Assembly (NCBI GenBank): GCA_022651005.1
Contig: JALCQD010000004.1
Span: forward strand, 62,001-126,000
Direction of reading: 5' to 3'
From: Bifidobacteriaceae bacterium
GTDB taxonomy: Bacteria; Actinomycetota; Actinomycetes; Actinomycetales; Bifidobacteriaceae
Length of the DNA stretch: 64,000 nt
Shown: positions 1 to 8,428 of the stretch, piece by piece
How positions within the stretch are numbered: the stretch's first letter is position 1
How the letters are laid out: every line of letters begins with the position of its first letter
Notes under the pieces: generated by a model
Database searches by the model: none
What the model saw: the letters and a program-made list of their open reading frames with translations, nothing else
What the model was told of the DNA's origin: nothing
Position numbers and translations under genes: made by a program

Positions 1-2109
1 GCGCACATGGTGACGCAGCAGGGCTTTAATGCGCTGCTCAAGATTGTGGAAGAGCCTCCAGAGCATGTGATGTTCATCTTCGCGACGACAGAGCCAGAGA
101 AAGTCATCGGCACCATTCGTTCGCGCACGCATCACTATCCTTTCCGCCTGGTACCGTCCGAGATTATGGGACCGTATCTGGAAAAGGTCTGCAATCAGGA
201 GAAAATTACGCCCGCTTCCGGTGTTCTCAAACTCGCCATGCGTGCTGGTGGTGGGTCGGTACGCGACACTCTGTCGGTGCTTGATCAGCTCATGGTTGGC
301 TCTGTCGACGGAACTATTACGTATGAGTCCGCCAGCGCGCTACTTGGCTTCACGCCGGAGGCGCTGATCTCGGATGCCATCGATGCCGTCATCGACAAGG
401 ATGGATCTGCGCTGTACTCGGCAATCGAGAAAGTGGTGGTAGGTGGTTTCGAGCCTCGCCGATTTGTAGAGGATCTTCTTGCAAGAGTGCGTGATCTTCT
501 GGTGCTGACGCTCGCCGGGAAACAGGCAGTGCAGGTGTTCAACGAGGACACTGAGGGCGAGGACACGAGTTCGCTGTCTCGGCAGGCCAAGGCTTTGGGC
601 TTGAGCAAGCTAACGATGATCGCGCAGAAGATCAACGACACGTTGGCTACGATGTCCGGAGCGACATCCCCGCGGCTTCGTCTTGAACTGCTGGCGGCTC
701 AGCTGCTCGCAGCCGTCGACGAGCCAGCGTGGACGGCTGCTATGCCGAGCGCGGGAGCGCAGAACGACTCTCAGAACCAAGCGTCGATGCAACCGCAGCA
801 CATTCAAGATGGTGAGCAGCAGCAGTCTGGATCTCGCGGAGGATTCAATCCTCCGGCGCAGCCGAAAGCTGCTGGTCCTACGAGAGTCCAGCCCGGCCGA
901 GCCATGCAGCGATCTGGGCAGCAGGCTCACGGGCAGGCGCAGGAACCGCAGGCTCCGGCCCCATCGTCGAATTTGCCGTCCGTGCCTGAGACACCTCAGA
1001 AGCCAGCGCAGACGGTGGCTGATTCTGGCGGCGCGCCAGATACCTCGAACATGTCCGACATGGATCTGTGGAAGAGCGTTCTTGCACAGATGCCTCGAGA
1101 CTTGAGCGGCTATGTGGAATCGTCGAAGGTCCCCATTGTGGAGTTTTCTACGAATGCGCTCGGCGGCAAGCACATCGTGTTCACGTTTGATACCCCTTTG
1201 TCTCAGCACGCTTTTGCTCTCGCAGTGACGGGTCAGAACCGCAGCGTTCCGGGTTTAGTGCAGAACGAGGTTCGCAAGGTCTTTGGCAAGACCGCCTCCA
1301 TTGCGCCTAATAACGTAGCGGCAAACGGAGAGGCCGTGCAGACGGTCAATTCGATGAGTCCTCAACAACGCGCTGCGGTAAAGAGATCCATCGCTCTGAG
1401 TGCCATGAAGGCCGCTGCAGGAGCAGCCCTTCAAATGCCTGCGGAGGAACAGCGTGAGCCCAGGACCGCGTCCGCGGAGACGCATGCAGATGCGGATTCC
1501 GATGCGGAGGCGCACCGACGTCAGAACGAGCTGCCTAACGAAGCCGAGTCTCCGGCCACAGCCCAGAATTCTGCCGTTTCTACTGCCGAATCTAGAGAAG
1601 TAAACGAACCTGAACCGGAAGAGCCTGACGTTGCCGACGACCCGTGGGCAGAAGAACCAAGTGCGGCGGTGAATGATGAGACCGGAACACAATCTCTGGG
1701 GCCTGATGGTGCACAGGAAGAAGCGGTTCAGTCTGAACGTCATGTGAAACATATCGAGGTTCCCGAGGCAGACGATGAGGATGACCCCTGGGCGCATCCA
1801 GAACCTGAGCCCACACCCGAACCCGCACAGCAGCCAATCAGCCCTGCGAATGAAACTGCTGGCGAGCAGCGGAATAGTGCTCCTCAGCCATTTCAGCGGC
1901 AACCAATGCAACCTCAGCAGGCAGTGCAATCCGCGCGCCCGGAGCAGTCACAACAGTCCGTGACTCCTCAGGTGGATGCGGAAGAAGACACATACTCCAT
2001 GAACGATGCGTCGTTGGGCGCGTCCGACGTGGTGGATTTGGATACTCTCAAGACGATATTGGACGTGAAGTCGGTGAGGGAAATTTCCTCTGGGGATGAA
2101 AGTCAGTAA
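1..2109 (+). CDS. dnaX: DNA polymerase III subunit gamma/tau, 5'-truncated
   Basis: This is the C-terminal 702 residues of the clamp-loader ATPase subunit that loads the beta clamp and couples polymerase cores to the helicase. The reading frame is open from base 1, so the gene begins outside the window; the Walker A motif and zinc module are missing. Visible near the start are AHMVTQQGFNALLK (the sensor region after the DEAH box) and the sensor 1 stretch FIFATTEPEKV, followed by the helical lid and collar up to about residue 240. After this comes a long Pro/Gln-rich and then acidic linker typical of actinobacterial tau tails. The end, about residues 670-700, is a short conserved-looking segment (DVVDLDTLKTILDVK). 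recR follows after 87 bp, the usual dnaX-recR pairing. Confidence 0.95.
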   Translation, partial: AHMVTQQGFNALLKIVEEPPEHVMFIFATTEPEKVIGTIRSRTHHYPFRLVPSEIMGPYLEKVCNQEKITPASGVLKLAMRAGGGSVRDTLSVLDQLMVGSVDGTITYESASALLGFTPEALISDAIDAVIDKDGSALYSAIEKVVVGGFEPRRFVEDLLARVRDLLVLTLAGKQAVQVFNEDTEGEDTSSLSRQAKALGLSKLTMIAQKINDTLATMSGATSPRLRLELLAAQLLAAVDEPAWTAAMPSAGAQNDSQNQASMQPQHIQDGEQQQSGSRGGFNPPAQPKAAGPTRVQPGRAMQRSGQQAHGQAQEPQAPAPSSNLPSVPETPQKPAQTVADSGGAPDTSNMSDMDLWKSVLAQMPRDLSGYVESSKVPIVEFSTNALGGKHIVFTFDTPLSQHAFALAVTGQNRSVPGLVQNEVRKVFGKTASIAPNNVAANGEAVQTVNSMSPQQRAAVKRSIALSAMKAAAGAALQMPAEEQREPRTASAETHADADSDAEAHRRQNELPNEAESPATAQNSAVSTAESREVNEPEPEEPDVADDPWAEEPSAAVNDETGTQSLGPDGAQEEAVQSERHVKHIEVPEADDEDDPWAHPEPEPTPEPAQQPISPANETAGEQRNSAPQPFQRQPMQPQQAVQSARPEQSQQSVTPQVDAEEDTYSMNDASLGASDVVDLDTLKTILDVKSVREISSGDESQ

Positions 2110-2196
2110 CGAGGATAAACGAGGATAATTGACTCGGGCAATCCGGGTAAGACGGGCACCTCGGAAGAGAATAAATGAGGAAAGGGACGGCAGCGC

Positions 2197-2799
2197 ATGG
2201 CGTTGATGTATGACGGAGCGATTCAGGATCTTATCGATGCTTTCGCCAAGCTGCCAGGCATAGGTCCCAAGGGTGCGCAACGCATTGCGTTCTACTTGCT
2301 ATCTGCCGACAAGCATGAGGTGACGCACTTGGCAGAGACCATTACAACGGTTCAGGAAAAGGTGAAGTTCTGCGAGATCTGTGGCAATGTCACGGAATCA
2401 AGTCCGTGTGCCATTTGCCTGGATCCGCGCAGAGATGCGTCTCAGATTTGCGTGGTGGAGGAGCCCAAGGACGTCATGGCCATCGAGCGCACGCGTGAAT
2501 TCCGAGGGAAGTACCACGTGCTCGGTGGCGCCATCAACCCCATGGCAAATGTGGGCCCTGGAGATTTGCGCATCAAGGAACTGTTGGGGCGTCTGGGTGA
2601 TGAATCCGTCAAGGAAGTGATTTTGGCGCTTAACCCGAACATTGAGGGTGAAGCGACAACAACGTATCTTTCACGGTTATTGGATCCGGTGGGAGTGAGG
2701 GTGACGCGGCTTGCCTCTGGTCTTCCGGTGGGTTCCGATCTCGAATACGCCGATGAAATCACTCTGGGGCGTGCCTTCTCGGGTCGTTCAGAGGCATAA
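2197..2799 (+). CDS. recR: Recombination mediator protein RecR
   Basis: RecR is a 200-residue protein that works with RecF and RecO to load RecA onto gapped single-stranded DNA. A helix-hairpin-helix lies at residues 18-30 ([14 protein letters not shown]). A four-cysteine zinc finger uses C59, C62, C71 and C74. A Toprim domain follows from about residue 82 ([14 protein letters not shown]) and runs to about 175. Length and domain order match the family. The ATG follows a purine-rich stretch (GGAAAGGGAC). It lies downstream of dnaX in the same direction and is probably co-transcribed with it. Confidence 0.97.
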   Translation: MALMYDGAIQDLIDAFAKLPGIGPKGAQRIAFYLLSADKHEVTHLAETITTVQEKVKFCEICGNVTESSPCAICLDPRRDASQICVVEEPKDVMAIERTREFRGKYHVLGGAINPMANVGPGDLRIKELLGRLGDESVKEVILALNPNIEGEATTTYLSRLLDPVGVRVTRLASGLPVGSDLEYADEITLGRAFSGRSEA

Positions 2800-2964
2800 G
2801 CGGAACGCGGCGAGACGGCCGAGTGGAATGACGACGTGGAATGCGCGGAACTCCCTCTCGTCTGAAGAGTGGACACAGAATGGACTGGAATCGCCCTTTT
2901 TCCATGCGGTTTCATACAATGAACAGACATCTATAGTGAATGAGCTGTGGAATAAGGACATCGC

Positions 2965-3783
2965 GTGGCACTTATCGTTCAGAAGTATGGCGGTTCCTCC
3001 GTGGCCGACGTCGACTCCATCAAGCGAGTCGCTCGTCGGATTATTGAGACCAAGCGGAAGGGCAATGACGTCGCCGTCGTTGTGTCCGCTATGGGAGACA
3101 CAACGGATGATCTCATTGACCAAGCCATGAGTCTCAACTCTCGTCCTCCGGGGCGCGAGATGGACATGCTTCTCACCGCCGGAGAGCGCATCTCCATGAG
3201 TCTGCTCGCCATGTCGATCTACGCGCAGGGCGAGTCTGCCAACTCATTTACCGGCGCTCAGGCAGGTTTCATGACGGACACAAAGTTTGGTGCCGCGCAT
3301 ATTCGTGCCGTCAAGCCCGATCGCGTTCTCAAGACCATCAATCAGGGGAAAATCGCCATCGTGGCGGGATTCCAGGGCATCAATTCAGACGGTGATTCCA
3401 CCACGCTGGGGCGCGGTGGCAGCGATACGTCTGCCGTAGCGCTCGCTGCGGCGTTGAATGCCGACGTCTGTGAAATCTATACCGATGTCGATGGCGTTTT
3501 TACCGCCGACCCTCGCATCGTTCCTACGGCCCGCAGGATTCCTTCCGTCTCATACGAATCCATGCTGGAGTTGGCAGCGAGCGGCGCGAAGATCCTTGCA
3601 CTGCGTTGCGTCGAATACGCTCGCCGCTTTGAGATGCCGATTCATGTGCGCAGCTCCTTTTCGAGTCGCCCGGGAACGCTGATTCTTCCAGAAGGCGTCG
3701 ATACGAGTTCGATTCCCAACGTTGGTACCGATACGCCCCGAGCGGCGATGCCAGCTCCACGTGCGGCCAGTAACGAAAGGTAA
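2965..3783 (+). CDS. lysC: Aspartate kinase, catalytic (alpha) part
   Basis: This protein phosphorylates L-aspartate, the first step of the lysine, threonine, methionine and diaminopimelate pathways. The 272 residues contain only the amino acid kinase domain: VQKYGGSSV at the N-terminus (ATP/aspartate binding), the FITAGE-equivalent [10 protein letters not shown], and [18 protein letters not shown]. The start is GTG. In corynebacteria and mycobacteria the kinase and ACT domains form one chain of about 420 residues, with an internal start giving a separate beta subunit. Here the kinase stops after a short Ala/Pro tail, and the ACT part is an independent gene 4 bp downstream in another frame. 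The two products presumably associate as an alpha2beta2 enzyme. asd follows. Confidence 0.93.
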   Translation: MALIVQKYGGSSVADVDSIKRVARRIIETKRKGNDVAVVVSAMGDTTDDLIDQAMSLNSRPPGREMDMLLTAGERISMSLLAMSIYAQGESANSFTGAQAGFMTDTKFGAAHIRAVKPDRVLKTINQGKIAIVAGFQGINSDGDSTTLGRGGSDTSAVALAAALNADVCEIYTDVDGVFTADPRIVPTARRIPSVSYESMLELAASGAKILALRCVEYARRFEMPIHVRSSFSSRPGTLILPEGVDTSSIPNVGTDTPRAAMPAPRAASNER

Positions 3784-3787
3784 GTCC

Positions 3788-4366
3788 ATGAGCGAACAGA
3801 ACACACCGAAGTCCAAGTCAATGGGCGAGCTCTTCCCGGATCTCGTGGGTCCCGAAGCTCCTGTCATTTCAGGCGTCGCACACGATCGCACAGAGTCGCA
3901 GATCACCCTGCGCCACATTCCGGACCGCACCGGCATGGCGGCGGACGTCTTTGAGTCACTGGCCCAGGCGGGCGTCAACATCGACATGATCGTTCAGGCG
4001 GCAAGTACCGAGGGAACGGCAGATATTTCCTTCACCATTCCTGAGTCCCAGATCGATCTCACTGTCAAGAGTCTTGACACCATCAAGGATGACATCGGTT
4101 TTGAAGCTCTTAACGTGGACCGCAAGATCGGCAAGATTTCGCTCGTGGGCGTCGGCATGAAAACGCATTCGGGCATTACCGCACTCTTCTTCAAGGCGTT
4201 GGCGGACGAATGCGTCAACGTTCTCATGATCTCGACGTCAGAAATCCGTCTGTCCGCTGTCGTGAGTCTCGACGACTTGGACAAGGCGGTCCGCGCTGTT
4301 CACTCTGCTTTTAACCTGGATTCCGACAAGGTGGAGGCAGTGGTCTACGGCGGAACCGGACGTTAA
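3788..4366 (+). CDS. Aspartate kinase, ACT-domain regulatory (beta) part
   Basis: This 192-residue protein corresponds to the C-terminal regulatory half of aspartokinase. It carries two ACT domains, about residues 38-105 (ITLRHIPDRTGMAADVFESL) and 115-185 (KISLVGVGMKTHSG, then LMISTSEIRLS). The end AVVYGGTGR matches the end of single-chain aspartokinases. ACT domains bind the feedback inhibitors lysine and/or threonine. The ATG lies 4 bp after the alpha stop, with AAAGG at the end of the alpha gene as ribosome binding site. An N-terminal extension of about 30 residues replaces the linker of the fused enzyme. A frameshift artefact is unlikely because both halves have complete ends and a proper start. 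Confidence 0.9.
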   Translation: MSEQNTPKSKSMGELFPDLVGPEAPVISGVAHDRTESQITLRHIPDRTGMAADVFESLAQAGVNIDMIVQAASTEGTADISFTIPESQIDLTVKSLDTIKDDIGFEALNVDRKIGKISLVGVGMKTHSGITALFFKALADECVNVLMISTSEIRLSAVVSLDDLDKAVRAVHSAFNLDSDKVEAVVYGGTGR

Positions 4367-4479
4367 ATAGACGCTCAATAAGACGCCGAACGCGCAAGTA
4401 GAGCAAAAACGGTAAGGTAACGGTAAAGCGGTAAGCGCGGCGCAAGCGGCCCGCACAGGTGCAATAGGGAGTCATCAGA

Positions 4480-5577
4480 ATGGCACGAATCAACGAAACA
4501 GGCGTGAATGTAGCAGTTCTTGGGGCAACCGGGCAGGTCGGAATGGTCATGCGTTCCATCCTTGCCGAGCGAAAGTTCCCCGTGAAGGACCTGCGTTTCC
4601 TGGCTTCCGCGCACTCTGCCGGAACTGTTCTGGAGTGGGAAGGCCACAGCATCACCGTTGAGGACGTTGCCACGGCAGACCTCCACGGCATCAATATCGC
4701 CATCTTCTCCGCAGGTGGCTCTACTTCTAAGCAGTGGGCTCCGAAGTTTGCCGCAGCCGGCGCTTTTGTGGTGGACAACTCTTCCGCATGGCGTATGGAC
4801 GAGGACGTGCCGTTGGTCGTTTCGGAGGTCAATCCTGACGATCTCGACGTCATCCCCAAGAAAATCGTCTCCAACCCCAACTGCTCCACCATGGCCATCA
4901 TGCCTGAAATGAAGGCGCTCGACACGGCTTTCGGTCTGACGCGCCTCATCGCGTCCACCTATCAGGCTGTTTCCGGTGCCGGCCGCAACGGTGTGCTGCA
5001 GCTCAAGAACGAGGCAACCGCTGCTATCGAGCAGGGTGCCGACAAGCTCGTGTTCGACGGTGACGCCATCGACTTCCCCGAACCCACCAAGGTGGTGCGC
5101 ACCATTGCCTTCGACGCCGTGCCCTTCATTGGCTCAATCGTGGACGACGGCTCGGAGGAAACCGACGAAGAGCAGAAGCTGCGCAACGAATCGCGCAAGA
5201 TTCTGCACCTTCCTGACCTGCCCGCCTCCTGCACCTGCGTGCGTATCCCCGTGTTCACGGCGCATGGCATGAGCGTCAACGCGGAGTTCAGCAAGGACGT
5301 CACCCCGGACGAGGCTCGCGCCGTTCTCGCAAAGGCTCCGGGCGTTGTGCTCGCCGACATTCCAACCCCGCTTATGGCGGCTGGCAAGGATCCGAGCTTC
5401 GTGGGCCGTATTCGCCAGGATCAGGCGGTGCCCGGCAAGAAGGGCCTGTCCATGTTCATCACCAACGACAACCTCCGCAAGGGCGCCGCGCTCAACGCAG
5501 TGGCCATCGCCGAAATCATCGCCAGCAAGCACTTTGATGTGACGAGTCCGAAGCTCGCGCAAGCACAGCAGGCCTGA
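4480..5577 (+). CDS. asd: Aspartate-semialdehyde dehydrogenase
   Basis: This enzyme reduces aspartyl phosphate to aspartate semialdehyde with NADPH, the step after aspartokinase. The 365-residue protein has the nucleotide-binding loop GATGQVG (residues 15-21), the active-site cysteine C135 in SNPNCSTMA, and the SGAGRNG loop (residues ~163-169). It has a proper ATG and lies 113 bp downstream of the ACT subunit gene. Alpha, beta and asd probably form one transcription unit for the aspartate pathway, with the next gene only 20 bp away. Confidence 0.97.
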   Translation: MARINETGVNVAVLGATGQVGMVMRSILAERKFPVKDLRFLASAHSAGTVLEWEGHSITVEDVATADLHGINIAIFSAGGSTSKQWAPKFAAAGAFVVDNSSAWRMDEDVPLVVSEVNPDDLDVIPKKIVSNPNCSTMAIMPEMKALDTAFGLTRLIASTYQAVSGAGRNGVLQLKNEATAAIEQGADKLVFDGDAIDFPEPTKVVRTIAFDAVPFIGSIVDDGSEETDEEQKLRNESRKILHLPDLPASCTCVRIPVFTAHGMSVNAEFSKDVTPDEARAVLAKAPGVVLADIPTPLMAAGKDPSFVGRIRQDQAVPGKKGLSMFITNDNLRKGAALNAVAIAEIIASKHFDVTSPKLAQAQQA

Positions 5578-5597
5578 GTCGGGAGTCAAGAAACCAT

Positions 5598-6215
5598 ATG
5601 TCGCGCACATCGGATGAGGTCCGCACGCAGCTGAGTCGCATCGTCGCTCTGGGATACCCAGACGTGGCGGATATGAGCGACGCTGCTTTCGTTGCCCTGG
5701 CCACACCCCTGCTCGACGTTCTCGATAACGTTGAAATTGACGACGGTGTGCTGCTCGTTCCCACGCGGGAACTCGTGTCGCCTGAATCGCTTATCGCTCG
5801 TACCAGCATTGAGCGCAATGCCGGATTCACCACGATGCCTCCGCGCGACATTGCCAGCTTCCTGCCGACGGAGTTCGCTCCTCCGGAGGGACCTTTCTAC
5901 TTGGTTATCGGTCCGCACACCGGCACCGCTTACACCAACCGCGAGCCCGATGTGGCGCGCAAGCTCATTGATTCGGATGGGCGATTGCCCTTGGCCCTCG
6001 AGGAGGGCCTTGCCATCGCGACGCAACATCCCGATTGGCTCGTCAAGAAGAACGGCTTCAATTTGTTGGGCTCTCGCTCGGCAGATGGTCGCGTTCCCAG
6101 CATTTGGATGAGTCAAGGGGCGCCCCGTTTGGGAGCTGTGTGGCCGACGAGCAAGCACACGTGGTTGGGCAACGCTTACTGCTCAGCGCGTCGAGGTGTC
6201 TCGCTTTTTGCGTGA
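5598..6215 (+). CDS. DUF5701-family protein of unknown function
   Basis: This 205-residue soluble protein has no signal peptide or membrane segment. I recognise it as a DUF5701-type protein from the pattern of N-terminal helices (TSDEVRTQLSRIVALGYPDVADM), a central conserved stretch (FYLVIGPHTGTAYTNREPDVA) and a C-terminal WLGNAYCSARRGVSLFA. No catalytic motif can be named. It starts 20 bp after asd on the same strand, so it is likely translated from the asd transcript. Its function is unknown. Confidence 0.75.
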   Translation: MSRTSDEVRTQLSRIVALGYPDVADMSDAAFVALATPLLDVLDNVEIDDGVLLVPTRELVSPESLIARTSIERNAGFTTMPPRDIASFLPTEFAPPEGPFYLVIGPHTGTAYTNREPDVARKLIDSDGRLPLALEEGLAIATQHPDWLVKKNGFNLLGSRSADGRVPSIWMSQGAPRLGAVWPTSKHTWLGNAYCSARRGVSLFA

Positions 6216-6290
6216 TTGCCGTAGTGCTTTCTCATAGGTTGGTACGGCTGCCCTCTCCGCGGGCGGCGAGTGGAGTGCCGACGATTTCGT

Positions 6291-6306
6291 CAGTCCTCGG
6301 GGACTG
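6291..6306 (+). other. Short hairpin downstream of the DUF5701 gene
   Basis: CAGTCC and GGACTG form a 6-bp stem with a TCGG tetraloop. There is no following T-run, so it could be a weak terminator for the asd transcript or part of the leuA leader. Confidence 0.4.
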
Positions 6307-6390
6307 CGCAGAGCAGCAGTTTCAGATGACGAATCGTTGAATATCGCGACTTAAAAACCGAAGATTACACGTTTAAATTCAGGAATTTAG

Positions 6391-6411
6391 ATAAGCTGGA
6401 GAACAGCTTAT
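6391..6411 (+). promoter_or_regulatory. Perfect palindrome directly upstream of the leuA ribosome binding site
   Basis: ATAAGCTG (6391-6398) and CAGCTTAT (6404-6411) are exact inverted repeats of 8 bp around GAGAA. The AAGGAG ribosome binding site starts 3 bases later (6414-6419) and the leuA ATG is at 6422. In DNA this is a plausible repressor operator; in RNA it is a hairpin abutting the Shine-Dalgarno sequence. No leucine-rich leader peptide was seen in the 206-bp gap. Confidence 0.55.
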
Positions 6412-6421
6412 TCAAGGAGAC

Positions 6422-8314
6422 ATGATGATTCAGGAACCAACTCAGGAATCAGTATTCGAGCTCAATAAGGTCGCTGCGGCTTCCAACGGTGGCAACAACG
6501 ATCCCTCGCTCCCCAAGGCGCGCTTTGTGGGACTTCCGCAGAAGCCCAGCAAGATGCCGTACAACAAGTATGTCGAGTACAGCCATCAGGTGCCCTTCAG
6601 CTTCCCGGAGCGCACGTGGCCCAACAAGACGCTCAAGCGCGCGCCGCGCTGGTGCTCCGTTGATCTGCGCGATGGTAACCAGGCACTGGTCAACCCCATG
6701 GATCCCGAGCGCAAACTTCGTTTTTGGAACATGCTCATCTCCATGGGCTATAAGGAAATCGAGGTGGGCTTTCCCTCCGCTTCCGAGACGGACTACTCGT
6801 TCATCCGCATGCTCATTGAGCGCGAACTCATTCCCGACGACGTGACCATCGCCGTGCTGACTCAGGCGCGCGAGCATCTCATCCGCAAGACGTATGAATC
6901 ACTGAAGGGTTGCAAGCGCGCCATCGTGCACTTCTACAACTCCGTCTCTGTGCTGCAGCGCGAGGTGGTGTTCCGCAAGGACAAGGCAGGCATCAAGAAG
7001 CTCGCCACCGACGCCGCCACCCTGTGCAAGGAGCTTGAGGGAGACGCCGAGGGAATCGATATTTCCTACGAGTATTCGCCGGAGTCCTTCACGGGTGCCG
7101 AGCCGGAGTATTCGCTCGAGGTGTGCGATGCTGTGGCTGACATCATCAAGCCCACGCCGGGTCATCCTATGATCATCAACATCCCAGCCACGGTCGAAAT
7201 GACGACGCCGAACGTGTTCGCTGATCAGATCGAATACATCTCCACGCACCTGAAGAACCGCGACTCCATCGTGCTGTCGCTCCACCCGCATAACGACGAG
7301 GGCATGGCTGTCGCTGCCACCGAACTGGCGGTGCTTGCAGGCGCCGACCGCGTCGAGGGCTGCCTGCTGGGCAATGGTGAGCGCACGGGCAACGTGGATC
7401 TGGTGACGCTCGGTCTCAATCTGCTGACGCAGGGGATCGATCCGCAAGTGGATCTCAGCAATATCCCTGAGATTCGCAAGACCGTCGAATACTGTAACCA
7501 GGTGCAGGTGTCCGAGCGCCACCCGTACGTGGGCAACTTCGTGTTCACGGCATTCTCCGGTTCGCACCAGGATGCCATCAAGAAGGGCCTCGAGGCCCGT
7601 CGCGTTGCCGCCGAGGAACAGGGTGCAGCGCTCGACAGCTTCGTGTGGCTCGTCCCGTACCTGCCGATTGATCCGAAAGACATCGGCCGCAGCTACGAGG
7701 CCGTAATCCGCGTCAATTCGCAGTCCGGCAAGGGCGGCATGGCCTACCTGCTCAAGACGAATCACAACCTTGACCTGCCTAAGCGTCTGCAGATCGAATT
7801 CGACAAGGTGGTGCAGGGCTATGCCGATTCCACCAAGAAGGAAGTCAAGGACGACGACATCTGGCATCTCTTCAAGGACGAGTATCTGCCCAGCGAAGAG
7901 GCGCACGAGGGTGCCGTGGATTCCTCGCTCGCTTCGTGGGGTCGCCTCAAGCTCATGGGCGTCTCGGTGTCGTCCGGCGATGAGGGTTCGGATACGGTGC
8001 TCAAGGCCAAGATTTCCGATCGTGGAGCAGGCGCCGCTGGCGAACCGGTTGTGCGCGAAATCTCGGGCGTTGGCAATGGCCCGATTGCAGCGTTCCTGAG
8101 TGCGCTGGCCGGCATTGGCGTTGATGCCTCCGTGCTGGATTACCAAGAGCACACCATGACGTCGAGCACCGACGCAACCGCCGCCTCGTACGTTGAGGCT
8201 GAAGTTGGAGAGGCCGACAACACTCGCGTGATGTGGGGCGTGGGCATCGATTCCTCGATCTCCAACTCCGCGTTCAAGGCGATTATCTCCGCCATCAATC
8301 GTTTCGAGCGGTAA
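6422..8314 (+). CDS. leuA: 2-isopropylmalate synthase
   Basis: This enzyme condenses acetyl-CoA with 2-oxoisovalerate, the committed step of leucine synthesis. The protein is 630 residues, the long actinobacterial form. The catalytic TIM barrel begins with the metal-binding DLRDGNQAL (R83, D84) and contains the metal ligands in SLHPHNDEGMAV and the loop GNGERTGN. The C-terminal ~130 residues form the leucine-binding regulatory domain. Two ATG codons (6422, 6425) follow AAGGAGA, so the exact start is ambiguous by one codon. leuC and leuD are in this window but 36 kb away, so the leucine genes are dispersed. Confidence 0.96.
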   Translation: MMIQEPTQESVFELNKVAAASNGGNNDPSLPKARFVGLPQKPSKMPYNKYVEYSHQVPFSFPERTWPNKTLKRAPRWCSVDLRDGNQALVNPMDPERKLRFWNMLISMGYKEIEVGFPSASETDYSFIRMLIERELIPDDVTIAVLTQAREHLIRKTYESLKGCKRAIVHFYNSVSVLQREVVFRKDKAGIKKLATDAATLCKELEGDAEGIDISYEYSPESFTGAEPEYSLEVCDAVADIIKPTPGHPMIINIPATVEMTTPNVFADQIEYISTHLKNRDSIVLSLHPHNDEGMAVAATELAVLAGADRVEGCLLGNGERTGNVDLVTLGLNLLTQGIDPQVDLSNIPEIRKTVEYCNQVQVSERHPYVGNFVFTAFSGSHQDAIKKGLEARRVAAEEQGAALDSFVWLVPYLPIDPKDIGRSYEAVIRVNSQSGKGGMAYLLKTNHNLDLPKRLQIEFDKVVQGYADSTKKEVKDDDIWHLFKDEYLPSEEAHEGAVDSSLASWGRLKLMGVSVSSGDEGSDTVLKAKISDRGAGAAGEPVVREISGVGNGPIAAFLSALAGIGVDASVLDYQEHTMTSSTDATAASYVEAEVGEADNTRVMWGVGIDSSISNSAFKAIISAINRFER

Positions 8315-8341
8315 GAGTTGGGTTTCTAGCGTTCGTTTCTT

Positions 8342-8392
8342 ATGAAAGTGGCCTCTGAACAATCCTATAAGGAGTTCAGAGGCCACTTTCAT
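8342..8392. terminator. Bidirectional hairpin terminator between leuA and the PBP gene
   Basis: A perfect 19-bp inverted repeat (8342-8360 with 8374-8392) has a 13-nt loop and lies between the convergent 3' ends. It lacks a long T-run on either side, but its length and position fit a shared terminator. Confidence 0.75.
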
Positions 8393-8428
8393 GTTCGCTG
8401 ATGCATGTTTTCGATGACGACGTGAGCG

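Noticed and set aside
3770-3790. Frameshift or sequencing error splitting aspartokinase
   Set aside because: The kinase part has a complete tail and stop. The ACT part has its own ATG with a ribosome binding site and an N-terminal extension not found in the fused enzyme.
6899-8392. 497-residue open frame antisense to leuA
   Set aside because: leuA has full family motifs here. The frame starts inside the terminator hairpin and shows no domain.
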